From contig CAXBNV010000023.1 in the NCBI GenBank assembly GCA_963977185.1, positions 1 to 25,663 of the forward strand: a stretch of DNA of 25,663 nt, given 5' to 3'. Position 1 is the first letter of the stretch. Each line of letters begins with the position of its first letter. The DNA comes from CAXBNV01 sp963977185 (GTDB lineage: Bacteria; Pseudomonadota; Gammaproteobacteria; JAGOUU01). The notes under the pieces were generated by a model. The model saw only the letters and a program-made list of their open reading frames with translations, was not told where the DNA came from and did not search any database. Of the stretch, positions 1 to 7,229 are shown piece after piece. The position numbers and the translations under genes were made by a program.

Positions 1-128
1 GGCCAAGTTGCCAGCATATGGCTCCAGAATTAAATTGCAATATTAATCCTGATTCCCAAACTCAAAATCATAAAGATTATTTTCAAAATTTTCAACATAG
101 AATTTACGGAAAAACTGTAAAGACGTAA
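1..128 (+). CDS. C-terminal end of an alpha/beta-hydrolase paralogue (partial, cut by the window edge)
   Basis: Reading from base 3, 41 codons run to a TAA at 126-128. They encode the same C-terminal tail as the full gene that follows (residues 301-341 of that protein), with 35 of 41 residues identical. The tail includes the Cys-Gln-His-Met segment and the final Lys-Thr-Val-basic-Thr. The catalytic part lies outside the window, so function is inferred only from the neighbour. The two copies are tandem paralogues 1110 bp apart. Six of the ten nucleotide differences account for the six amino-acid changes, so the tail appears to evolve loosely. Confidence 0.75.
   Translation, partial: PSCQHMAPELNCNINPDSQTQNHKDYFQNFQHRIYGKTVKT
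1..128 (+). repeat. Direct repeat, copy 1 (hydrolase 3' end)
   Basis: Bases 1-128 match 1111-1238 at 118 of 128 positions, and the first 54 bases are identical. The offset of 1110 bp is exactly 370 codons, so both copies lie in the same reading frame. This is the visible trace of a tandem gene duplication. Confidence 0.95.
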
Positions 129-212
129 AAATGTAATCTATTTGCAACAGCTGATCCTAGACGAGAAGGGAGCGATGCGTTAGCTATAAATAAATATCTA
201 GAGGAGGTAGTT
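129..212 (+). other. In-frame open stretch between tandem hydrolase copies, no usable start codon
   Basis: After the TAA at 126-128 the same frame stays open through 28 codons and runs straight into the downstream hydrolase. The implied peptide (…ATADPRREGSDALAINKYLEE…) looks like real coding sequence rather than random A+T-rich DNA. It contains no in-frame ATG, GTG or TTG until 213. Either it is a remnant of the N-terminus of the family, or the two copies were once one longer polypeptide. Its last codons also form the GAGGAGG Shine-Dalgarno at 201-207. Confidence 0.55.
201..207 (+). promoter_or_regulatory. Strong Shine-Dalgarno GAGGAGG before TTG start
   Basis: GAGGAGG lies 5, 8 or 11 nt upstream of three consecutive TTG codons at 213, 216 and 219. 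The middle one has the best spacing. The site is unusually strong for this window and is the main reason to believe that translation restarts here. Confidence 0.6.
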
Positions 213-1238
213 TTGTTGTTGTTTTCAGAAGATACTTTTAGCTTTATTTTTTTTCCAGCCCGTTTGGTTTGTAACTTATTATTTGGCAGATTACTTTCTT
301 TTCCTATTTTGCCAGGGCAGATTGTATTTCAAGCTGAAAATCGTAAAACTCTTACTGAGCTTGATATAAAAGATGGCGCTCTTAATAATAACCATCAATT
401 ATCTGAAAAAAACCAATATGTTATATACTTTGGTGGTAATGTAGAGAGTGCTACATATAAAGGAGTATATGATAGAAGTTTTTATGCAATTAATGAAGAA
501 TTAAAAACATTTTTAATTAAATATGATTACCCAGGAGTTGGTAATAGCGCAGGCTATCCTTCCTCATACCTAGATTTAGTCGATGGAGCAGAAAAAGTAA
601 TAAACAAGTTACTTGATAAAGGCATTAAGCCTGAACAAATTATATTGCATGGTTTATCTTTAGGTGGAGCCATTAGTCTTTATGCTTATAAAAGAATGTT
701 AGATAAAGGTGTGACTTTAGGCGGAGTATTTAATGACAGGTCATTTAGTACGTTATCTGATGCAGCATTAGGAATGTTAGGAGTTAGTTTATATGATTCA
801 AACATAATTTCTAAATTATTTTATATAATATTAAAACCTATAGTAAAAGCTCTATTATGGTTGTGCATGTGGGAGATGAATCCATATAAGATATATAATG
901 AATTAGATTCAGATAAGAAAGATTTTATAGCTGTTGCCAATTATAACAATTATTCTGATGGTGTTATTCATCATGGCGCATCTATGTTTAGTGCTTTAAA
1001 TAATAATTTATCAAATAAAGAGCAGTATGAATTAAATTTTAATGAACATTTATTTTTTAATGACTGTAAAACAAGTATGTCAATCTTTGATGATGAATGG
1101 CCATGGCCATGGCCAAGTTGCCAGCATATGGCTCCAGAATTAAATTGCAATATTAATCCTGATTCTAAAATTCAAAATCATAAAGAATATTTTCAAAACT
1201 TTCAAAACAGAATTTACAGAAAAACTGTAAGGACATAA
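213..1238 (+). CDS. Alpha/beta-hydrolase fold protein (lipase/esterase-like), second tandem copy
   Basis: A 341-aa protein with a hydrophobic N-terminal stretch (about residues 8-33), then an alpha/beta-hydrolase core. A Gly-Gly oxyanion-loop-like segment sits at 73-75. The nucleophile elbow H-G-L-S-L-G-G is at 146-152, giving Ser149 as the likely catalytic serine. Candidate acid and histidine residues lie around Asp249/His254-255 and His279, but I cannot assign them. Residues 296-301 are alternating Trp-Pro encoded by three TGGCCA units. The substrate is unknown. Such hydrolases occur among secreted effectors of Legionella-type bacteria, but no secretion signal is proven here. The start is one of three adjacent TTG codons behind GAGGAGG; there is no ATG option. 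The gene follows its truncated-in-window paralogue in the same frame. Confidence 0.7.
   Translation: MLLFSEDTFSFIFFPARLVCNLLFGRLLSFPILPGQIVFQAENRKTLTELDIKDGALNNNHQLSEKNQYVIYFGGNVESATYKGVYDRSFYAINEELKTFLIKYDYPGVGNSAGYPSSYLDLVDGAEKVINKLLDKGIKPEQIILHGLSLGGAISLYAYKRMLDKGVTLGGVFNDRSFSTLSDAALGMLGVSLYDSNIISKLFYIILKPIVKALLWLCMWEMNPYKIYNELDSDKKDFIAVANYNNYSDGVIHHGASMFSALNNNLSNKEQYELNFNEHLFFNDCKTSMSIFDDEWPWPWPSCQHMAPELNCNINPDSKIQNHKEYFQNFQNRIYRKTVRT
1098..1115 (+). repeat. (TGGCCA)x3 microrepeat encoding Trp-Pro-Trp-Pro-Trp-Pro
   Basis: Three perfect 6-bp units inside the hydrolase gene. The unit is itself palindromic, and the run lies at the left edge of the 128-bp direct repeat. The window begins inside the equivalent run of the upstream copy. 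Confidence 0.9.
1111..1238 (+). repeat. Direct repeat, copy 2 (hydrolase 3' end)
   Basis: The partner of bases 1-128 with ten mismatches, ending exactly at the TAA stop of the second hydrolase copy. Beyond the stop codons the two sequences no longer match clearly. Confidence 0.95.
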
Positions 1239-1261
1239 AAAAGAATAAATATAATGTTTTT

Positions 1262-2515
1262 TTAGATTCTTTTATATATACATACTTTTTTTATCATTTT
1301 TTTGCGTATTTCAATAATTTCTATAGAATAGTTATTTACAATAAGACAGACATTAGATGTAGGTATAGTTTCTAGGTAGCTAATAATTAATCCGCTTAAA
1401 GTTTTAGGCCCATTAGTATCGAAATCCCAATCTAATTTTTTATTTAATTCCCTTAAAGTAATAGAGCCATCTATTATATAATTACCTTTTTTGTCGATAA
1501 TAATATCTTGCTCTAATTCATTAGCATTAGTTATAAATTCACCTATTATTTCTTCTAAGATATCATCTAAAGTAACAAGGCCTAATATTTCACCATACTC
1601 GTCAACAACAAGACCTGTTCTAGACTTATTTTTTTTAAAATTATTTAATTGATTAATTAAAGTAGTGCCTTCTGGAATAAAATAAGATTTTGATAGATAT
1701 TTTTTTAAATTAATAGACGAATTAATATCTACTTTTGTAAAGTCTTTTATATTAATAAGGCCTAATAGAGAGTTAATATTTTCATTATATACGGGAATAG
1801 TATTATACTCAGAATCAGTAAGAGCTTTTTTTATATCATGCCATTTAGCATTAATATCTATACCAATAATTTCATTTTTAGGAATCATAATATCTTCAAC
1901 TTTTGCATTTTTTAAATCCAAAAGTCCAACTAGCATATTTTTATAATCTTGAAATATTGATAATTTAGATTCTGTTATTATTGTTCTAAGTTCTTCTAAT
2001 GAGAGTTTTTCATGATGTGAGTGATCTTTAGTTCTAACTCCAAATAAACGGAGAATAAAATTACTAGAAGCTGTAACTATTATTATGACAGGAGACAATA
2101 TATACAGCAAAGCTTTAAGTGGTATTGATGCTGGATAAGCTAACCATTCTGGATGTAATGCCGCGAATATTTTTGGCGTTGATTCTGCAAAAATCATAAT
2201 TAATACAGAAATAACAAGGGTTAGCAAAATACTTTCTAAAACTGTTAGATCGCCAAAGACATCAATTGCCCATTGTGTTGATAAGGAAGAAAATAATAAA
2301 TTAGCAAAAGTATTACAAATAAGGACAACACTTAATAATTTATCTGGTCTTTTCAATAAATCAAGTACTCTTATTGCCGCATGATGTCCTGCTTTTGCCT
2401 TATGTTTTAATTTGTATCTGTTGATAATCATCATTGCAGTTTCAGAGCCTGAAAAAAATCCAGATATTAAAACTAAAACAATCATTAATAATATATATAA
2501 TTTTGATGATTCCAC
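1262..2515 (-). CDS. CNNM/CorC (HlyC/CorC) family membrane transporter with CBS pair
   Basis: A 417-aa protein with the architecture of E. coli YfjD/CorB-type proteins, implicated in Mg2+/Co2+ or other cation efflux. Residues 1-185 form the DUF21/CNNM membrane domain, with the signature S-G-S-E-T-A at 22-27, helices near 5-25, 60-80, 93-110 and 130-158, and F-A-E-S-T-P-K at 109-115. A CBS pair occupies about 205-325 (I-P-V-Y near 240 and V-V-D-E-Y-G at 303-308). The C-terminal CorC/HlyC domain is at about 340-410. The start is GTG at 2513-2515 with a weak GGA 9 nt upstream; it gives the usual N-terminal length. The length is normal and the family call is secure, but the transported ion is not determined by the sequence. 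Confidence 0.88.
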   Translation of the reverse strand: MESSKLYILLMIVLVLISGFFSGSETAMMIINRYKLKHKAKAGHHAAIRVLDLLKRPDKLLSVVLICNTFANLLFSSLSTQWAIDVFGDLTVLESILLTLVISVLIMIFAESTPKIFAALHPEWLAYPASIPLKALLYILSPVIIIVTASSNFILRLFGVRTKDHSHHEKLSLEELRTIITESKLSIFQDYKNMLVGLLDLKNAKVEDIMIPKNEIIGIDINAKWHDIKKALTDSEYNTIPVYNENINSLLGLINIKDFTKVDINSSINLKKYLSKSYFIPEGTTLINQLNNFKKNKSRTGLVVDEYGEILGLVTLDDILEEIIGEFITNANELEQDIIIDKKGNYIIDGSITLRELNKKLDWDFDTNGPKTLSGLIISYLETIPTSNVCLIVNNYSIEIIEIRKKMIKKVCIYKRI

Positions 2516-2655
2516 TTATTTTTCCAGCTTTAAATTTTGATATTAATATAGATAATATAAGTGATTTTATAATCAAAGTTAAGCTTTATTTAAGAGTTAT
2601 ATTTCTAAAAATATTATATATAATGATCTTAACTTATTCTTTTTTATATTTTTAT

Positions 2656-3159
2656 TTAACTATTTTCTTTATTAGCGTCTATAGATTCTTTTCTATCTAA
2701 ATTCACTATATTGATTTTATAAAAATCATATGAAGAATTTTTTTCTGCTAATATATGATCACCAACTTTCCAGTTTTTAATTTTTTTTGAATCACTGAAT
2801 GAAACAGAATATTTATTATTCCCTGTGGTTTTAATTTTATTAAAAGTAGTATCAATAGAAGTTAATATTTGTTGAGATTGTTGTTTTTGAGAATTTTTGT
2901 TATTAGATAGTTCTATTGCTTGGGCTATAGCCTTATATGGAGCAATTTTAGCTTCGTTTTCTAACTCTTTTTCTCTTAATACAGCGTCTTGCTTTTGTTT
3001 TTCAGCGTTATTTTTATTGTAATCTATTATTACTTGTTTTTTTTGGTCTTCGCTTAAAGATTCCCATATATCTTTTTTAACGCCAAATACATATGTATCA
3101 CAGCCGAATAAACATATAGAAATAGCTATAGCTGTTGTTGTTAATAAAAATTTTTTCAT
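2656..3159 (-). CDS. Unknown lipoprotein with coiled-coil middle
   Basis: A 167-aa protein. Residues 1-20 are a lipoprotein signal peptide: Lys-Lys, a hydrophobic core, and lipobox L-F-G-C with Cys20 as the lipidated residue. Asp at +2 would predict inner-membrane retention by the E. coli rule, which may not hold in this organism. Residues 35-100 are rich in Lys, Glu, Gln and Asn and are likely helical or coiled coil. The last 60 residues look more globular. A Shine-Dalgarno AGGAAA lies 8 nt before the ATG. I do not recognise a family. It is followed by a 140-bp A+T-rich gap before the transporter gene. Confidence 0.75.
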   Translation of the reverse strand: MKKFLLTTTAIAISICLFGCDTYVFGVKKDIWESLSEDQKKQVIIDYNKNNAEKQKQDAVLREKELENEAKIAPYKAIAQAIELSNNKNSQKQQSQQILTSIDTTFNKIKTTGNNKYSVSFSDSKKIKNWKVGDHILAEKNSSYDFYKINIVNLDRKESIDANKENS

Positions 3160-3240
3160 TACTATAATTTCCTATAGAATAACAGTTAATTAATCAACTT
3201 TATTATATAGAAAAATATTCATAATAAAAGATTTATTTTA

Positions 3241-3801
3241 TTAAATTCTAGGTTTAGGTTTATCGCTAGGTTTGCTTTTAAATCCAGGTTGAGCATGTAA
3301 TTTTTGTTTTTTTCTATCTATATTATCTTGAATTTCTTGGATTTTTTCTTTTACTTTAGGAGAAACTTTATTAGATTTTAATAAATGCTCAATTACATCT
3401 TCACTGGCAAGTAAATTTTGAAAATCAAGATTTGCTTCATTTACGGGAATTTGGCCATTAATTAATTTACCTATTCTAGCTATGTCAGGATCATTCATAT
3501 AAGCGCTATATAAGGGCGTAGTAAGCTCAGAAACAGATTGAGTTGACAGAATTAGATTTTCTACTTTATTAAAAAAATATTTGTCTTTTATCGTCAATTG
3601 TTTATTTTTTTCAGGGTTTGTTTTTTTTGTTTTTTTTGAAAATAAGTTTTTAAAGAAATTAATAAAGCTTTTAATAACTTTTTTGATTTTTTGCCCAATA
3701 GTCTTATTTTTTTGAGTAATAGCTCTGCTATTATTGCTTCTTCTTGAGTGGGCTTTATGATGCTTTTTATGCTTATTATGTTTTTTGTTATGATTTGTCA
3801 T
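3241..3801 (-). CDS. Unknown highly basic protein (Lys/His/Arg-rich N-terminus)
   Basis: A 186-aa protein. The first 25 residues alternate Lys, His, Asn and Arg, and residues 30-65 continue very basic around a short amphipathic segment (I-N-F-F-K-N-L-F). Residues 70-150 are ordinary soluble helical sequence, and the last 30 residues are again basic with Pro-Lys repeats. There is no signal peptide and no known domain that I recognise. The composition suits nucleic-acid or acidic-surface binding, or metal binding by the His residues, but this is inference. The ATG at 3799-3801 has no Shine-Dalgarno; an A+T-rich TATATT-like element lies close upstream. Confidence 0.65.
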   Translation of the reverse strand: MTNHNKKHNKHKKHHKAHSRRSNNSRAITQKNKTIGQKIKKVIKSFINFFKNLFSKKTKKTNPEKNKQLTIKDKYFFNKVENLILSTQSVSELTTPLYSAYMNDPDIARIGKLINGQIPVNEANLDFQNLLASEDVIEHLLKSNKVSPKVKEKIQEIQDNIDRKKQKLHAQPGFKSKPSDKPKPRI

Positions 3802-3855
3802 ATAAATAATATATATTACATTGCTTAAATCTAAATTATGGTTTTATATAAAAGT

Positions 3856-4371
3856 TTAACATATCGACCCAATCTTTATAATATTTTTATCACAATTGTC
3901 GTATAACTCTCTAATTTTGTTATTATTTGCTAATATAAAGTTAGGTTCTATTTCATACCACGGTATTATTACAAAATTTCTATATTTGATGCCAGGATGA
4001 GGTAAAATTAATCTAGAACTTTGTAACATCATATTATTATAAGACAATAAGTCTAAATCTAAAGTTCTAGGTCCCCAAGGATTAATTACTTTTTTTTTAT
4101 GCTGCTTTTCTATTTTTATTAGTAATTTATGTAATTGTTGATGATTTAAGCAAGTTACTACTTTAGCAACTGAATTAATATAATTACTTTGATCAATATT
4201 ACCTAAAGGGCTACTTTCATAAAGACTAGAAATGTGTATTCTCTTGATATTGCTGTTATTTTTTAAAAAACTATATGCTTTGGTAATTTGTGCAACAGGC
4301 TCATCTAAATTACTTCCAAATCCTATAAAAGCTGTATTCTCATAATTAATAGCTTCGGTGTTATTTATCAC
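3856..4371 (-). CDS. folK: 2-amino-4-hydroxy-6-hydroxymethyldihydropteridine pyrophosphokinase (HPPK)
   Basis: A 171-aa cytosolic enzyme that transfers pyrophosphate from ATP to 6-hydroxymethyl-7,8-dihydropterin in folate synthesis. Visible family landmarks are G-F-G-S-N-L at 17-22, S-S-L-Y-E-S-S-P-L-G at 48-57, the signature W-G-P-R-T-L-D-L-D at 99-107 (Mg2+-binding Asp105 and Asp107), and L-P-H-P-G at 123-127. In E. coli an Arg-rich loop precedes the signature (Arg82, Arg84, Arg88); the aligned positions here are Lys92, Lys94 and Pro98, while Arg102 (E. coli Arg92) is kept. The gene overlaps the end of pcnB by 11 bp, the usual pcnB-folK pairing, so it is probably translationally coupled. 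Confidence 0.95.
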   Translation of the reverse strand: MINNTEAINYENTAFIGFGSNLDEPVAQITKAYSFLKNNSNIKRIHISSLYESSPLGNIDQSNYINSVAKVVTCLNHQQLHKLLIKIEKQHKKKVINPWGPRTLDLDLLSYNNMMLQSSRLILPHPGIKYRNFVIIPWYEIEPNFILANNNKIRELYDNCDKNIIKIGSIC

Positions 4372-5521
4372 TATTGTTTTTCCAATATTTATATAATTTA
4401 CTTTGCACGTTTCTTGCTAAGTATCTGATATATAATAAATCATATCCCATATCAAAATATTTATGATGTAGTAAAAATTTAATATTTTTAGGAGACTGGA
4501 TGTTAAATTTATATTGAATTAGAAAAATATTTTTTAATAATAAAGATTCGTTGTTAGATATAGTTAATTTTTTCTTTTGATTAGATATAACTTTTTCTAT
4601 GATATTTTTTAATTTACTAATGTCAGTTATATCTATATCTGCATTTTTCACATGATGTTCAATAATACCCCATAAAAATATAGCTAAGATAAAAATATGA
4701 TTTACAGATTTTTTTTCTTTAAATCGTGAGTCTGTTAGATTAAGTCCGTATTTTATTACTTTTAAATCAAAGTGCTCATAGTTTAAAAATAAATATTTGA
4801 TTAAGTCATATTTTTTTAATAACTTAAATGAATTTAAAGCAAATCCTTTAGCGAATATTTTTTTATATTCTTCATATAATCTAGGTAATTTTATATGAAT
4901 TAATAAATCTTGTTTTTCTGATATTGCTTTTTTAGTATTTCGTTCAATACTCCAATTAAATTTGGCTGCAAACCTTAATACTCGCAAAATTCTTAATGGA
5001 TCTTCTTGAAATCTTATTTTCGGATCCCCAATTATTCTAATGACTTTCTTTTTTATGTCTTTAAAACCGTTTGAGTAATCAACTATAGAGAAATCTTTAA
5101 TATTATAGTAAAGAGCATTTATGGTAATGTCTCTTCTTATGCTATCTTCATTAATGTCTCCAAAATTATTATCAAGATCGATAATACCATTATTAGATAA
5201 AATATCTGGCTCTTTTCTAAAAGTTATTACTTCTATTACTAGCTTGTTATATATTACATGTACTAATTTAAAACGTTTTCCTATTATAAAGCTGTTAGAG
5301 AAAATTTTTCTGATTTGACTAGGGGTTGCATTAGTAACTATATCGTAATCTTTAGGGTGCATGTTTAGAAGCAAATCACGTACAGCGCCTCCTACTAGAT
5401 AAGCTTCATAGCCAAATTTTTTAAGACGATACATAGTCTTTAGTGCATATATATCTATGTTTTTTCTTGAAATTGGATGCTTATCTCTATGAATTATATT
5501 AGGGATATTTGTTTTAGACAT
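4361..5521 (-). CDS. pcnB: Poly(A) polymerase I
   Basis: A 386-aa class II nucleotidyltransferase that adds 3' poly(A) tails to RNA and promotes decay. The N-terminal catalytic domain shows H-P-I-S-R at 15-19, L-V-G-G-A-V-R-D at 42-49, the metal-binding pair Asp58/Asp60 in K-D-Y-D-I, and a third carboxylate in I-E-V-I-T-F-R (Glu97). The nucleotide-selecting E-D-S-I-R-R-D and E-D-P-L-R-I-L-R-V-L-R-F-A motifs follow. The H-P-I-S-R-K-N-I-D opening is typical of PcnB rather than the CCA-adding enzyme. E. coli PcnB is about 465 aa; this one ends soon after the helical neck and lacks the long basic C-terminal tail. The ATG start has no clear Shine-Dalgarno. It leads the pcnB-folK pair. Confidence 0.93.
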   Translation of the reverse strand: MSKTNIPNIIHRDKHPISRKNIDIYALKTMYRLKKFGYEAYLVGGAVRDLLLNMHPKDYDIVTNATPSQIRKIFSNSFIIGKRFKLVHVIYNKLVIEVITFRKEPDILSNNGIIDLDNNFGDINEDSIRRDITINALYYNIKDFSIVDYSNGFKDIKKKVIRIIGDPKIRFQEDPLRILRVLRFAAKFNWSIERNTKKAISEKQDLLIHIKLPRLYEEYKKIFAKGFALNSFKLLKKYDLIKYLFLNYEHFDLKVIKYGLNLTDSRFKEKKSVNHIFILAIFLWGIIEHHVKNADIDITDISKLKNIIEKVISNQKKKLTISNNESLLLKNIFLIQYKFNIQSPKNIKFLLHHKYFDMGYDLLYIRYLARNVQSKLYKYWKNNSDK

Positions 5522-5583
5522 TTTATTAGGTTTTTATATGAATTAAGATTAAATGCAGATTTAAGTTAATTTACTAAAAAGTA

Positions 5584-5611
5584 TTGATTTATATGTTTTA
5601 TATTATATAAT
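5584..5611 (+). promoter_or_regulatory. Candidate sigma-70 promoter for the 400-aa membrane protein
   Basis: TTGATT (5584-5589), a 16-bp spacer, and TATAAT (5606-5611) lie 33 bp before the ATG at 5645, in the 123-bp gap divergent to pcnB. The elements are close to consensus, but the region is so A+T-rich that chance matches are common. Confidence 0.5.
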
Positions 5612-5644
5612 AATTGAGTGTTTTAAAAGAATTATATTTTATAT

Positions 5645-6847
5645 ATGGTAAATAATAAAGTTCAAGGGTATTCATTGGAAGAAGAAAAGTTAGATAATAT
5701 AGCGGCTTTAATGTCCTCAAGTATGCTAATTTTACCTGGTGTTATGTCTGGTTTTGTTTTTGGAACCATTGTTTTCTTACCAATTCATGCTGTAACTGCT
5801 TTAGCTTACGCAGGGGGGCTGATTGGCTATATCATTGCGTATAATACTATATTAGAATCTCAATCTAAAGTCGATCAGGCTTTATTATCAGTTGCTAGCG
5901 CTTTTAGTATTTTTATTGGGGCTGTTTTAGGATTTTCTTTTGGAGCAATATTCTTATTTAAATTTTTACCTGGTATATGGCCTAATATAGAAACTTTTTT
6001 AGGATTAACTATTGGAATGGTATTAGGCCCTAAATTATTACCAGAAAAAGTAACTGCCAATATATGTGTACAATTATCAATAGCATTTGAAATAATGCTT
6101 TTTACAGGGATGACAGGGTTTATTCTTTTAAATTCTTTTCCTGGATGGTTATCTTTTTATGGATGGGCTTCTGGTTTAGGATTAGGCTTTTTGGGTGGAT
6201 TGTTAATAGGAGGGGTTATAGCAAATAATATGGGCGATTCCTCTGATCCTAATAAAAATTTATATGCTAAAAAAGCCATAGTTAATGCAACATTGCCAAG
6301 TATTATTCTAGGGTTATCTATAGCGGTAATTTCAAGTGTTGTTTTAGAAATCAGTAGTAATTATTTGATGTTAGGAATAGGATTTACTATTGCGTCTTGT
6401 CTTATGGCAGGAGCTTATAAAGCCGTTAAATACTTTGAAGATCAAGATGATGCTTATAGTAAAGAAGTAGCACATAATATATTATTGTTTACTGCATCTT
6501 TATTTCCTTTTACATTTGCAGGAAGTTTAATTTCAGGTGGAATATATTCTTTATTAAACATTTATACTGATGGATTATTTTTTGCTATTGTATCTGGATA
6601 TTGTGCTGGAGCACTAAGCTCTGTTCTTTATTTTTGTAAGCAAACGTATAATACAATGACAAAAGACTTTGAAACACCACGTGATTATAGTCTAGAGTTA
6701 GTAAAACCATTTGATGATGGCTTTAATGAAAAGAATGAAGAAAACAGAGGGTTGGAGTCTGTTTTGTATTTACATTCTAACAATCAACAGGACGATAATA
6801 TAGAGCCATCAGATAGTAACAGTACAGTTTTTAGCTACAAAAATTAA
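5645..6847 (+). CDS. Unknown multi-pass membrane protein
   Basis: A 400-aa protein with about ten hydrophobic segments (roughly 20-42, 44-66, 80-108, 116-132, 141-163, 167-193, 216-236, 240-258, 275-298, 310-331), many with Gly-rich G-x-x-x-G spacing. A hydrophilic, acidic and Asn/Ser-rich tail covers 332-400. There is no signal peptide and no family that I recognise. The helix pattern resembles a transporter or channel but has no signature motif. It stands alone with its own candidate promoter, between divergent pcnB and a convergent lipoprotein gene. A possible weak Shine-Dalgarno AAAAGAA lies upstream of the ATG. The acidic tail is reminiscent of Dot/Icm substrate tails, which is only a suggestion. 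Confidence 0.75.
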   Translation: MVNNKVQGYSLEEEKLDNIAALMSSSMLILPGVMSGFVFGTIVFLPIHAVTALAYAGGLIGYIIAYNTILESQSKVDQALLSVASAFSIFIGAVLGFSFGAIFLFKFLPGIWPNIETFLGLTIGMVLGPKLLPEKVTANICVQLSIAFEIMLFTGMTGFILLNSFPGWLSFYGWASGLGLGFLGGLLIGGVIANNMGDSSDPNKNLYAKKAIVNATLPSIILGLSIAVISSVVLEISSNYLMLGIGFTIASCLMAGAYKAVKYFEDQDDAYSKEVAHNILLFTASLFPFTFAGSLISGGIYSLLNIYTDGLFFAIVSGYCAGALSSVLYFCKQTYNTMTKDFETPRDYSLELVKPFDDGFNEKNEENRGLESVLYLHSNNQQDDNIEPSDSNSTVFSYKN

Positions 6848-6869
6848 ATTATATAAATATTAAATTGTG

Positions 6870-7127
6870 TTACCATCGGTAATACTGATAGTGACTATAC
6901 CTATATGGGTGAGAATAGGGATAGATAGAATGATATTTAACGTAGTGATGATTAGGAAAGTAAGACCTTCTATAATAGTACTTAGCTGGATAATATGTAG
7001 AATAATATCCAGTGCTATTTGGTGTTACTGACACAACACGATGTCTAGTTGTAGATATTTCATGAGTAGTGCACCCAGATAATATGACAAGACTAGAGCC
7101 AAGAGCTATATATTTTAGTACAGACAT
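6870..7127 (-). CDS. Small Tyr/His-rich lipoprotein
   Basis: An 85-aa protein. The ATG at 7125-7127 is preceded by AAGG with an 8-nt gap, which is better than the TTG further upstream at 7148 in the same frame. The signal peptide runs to lipobox L-S-G-C with Cys19; Thr follows, so outer-membrane sorting is expected by the E. coli rule. The last 46 residues contain 17 Tyr and 5 His, plus Arg, Pro and Ser, in short Y-x-Y and S-H-x-Y patterns. It has no recognisable domain. Such a tail could be a surface-exposed, aromatic, metal-binding or adhesive segment, but that is inference. It converges on the membrane protein gene ending at 6847, only 22 bp away. Confidence 0.7.
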   Translation of the reverse strand: MSVLKYIALGSSLVILSGCTTHEISTTRHRVVSVTPNSTGYYSTYYPAKYYYRRSYFPNHHYVKYHSIYPYSHPYRYSHYQYYRW

Positions 7128-7135
7128 AATAACAA

Positions 7136-7139
7136 CCTT
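7136..7139 (-). promoter_or_regulatory. Shine-Dalgarno AAGG that fixes the start of the small lipoprotein at 7127
   Basis: AAGG on the minus strand lies 8 nt before ATG 7127. The upstream in-frame TTG at 7148 has no such site. Starting at 7127 gives a normal-length lipoprotein signal peptide. Confidence 0.6.
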
Positions 7140-7229
7140 ATTTTGCAAGTTATTAACAGTTATTTAAATGTTGGACTTATGAATAAGAATATAGTTTCTA
7201 ATTAATTAAATTTATTTATAGGTAGTATA

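Noticed and set aside
2434..2700. 88-aa plus-strand open frame, hydrophobic
   Set aside because: It overlaps both minus-strand neighbours on the opposite strand. Its Ile/Leu/Phe richness is what A+T-rich antisense sequence gives, and no Shine-Dalgarno precedes it.
7171..7195. TTGGAC…TATAGT as an rlmB promoter
   Set aside because: The spacer is only 13 bp, too short for sigma-70.
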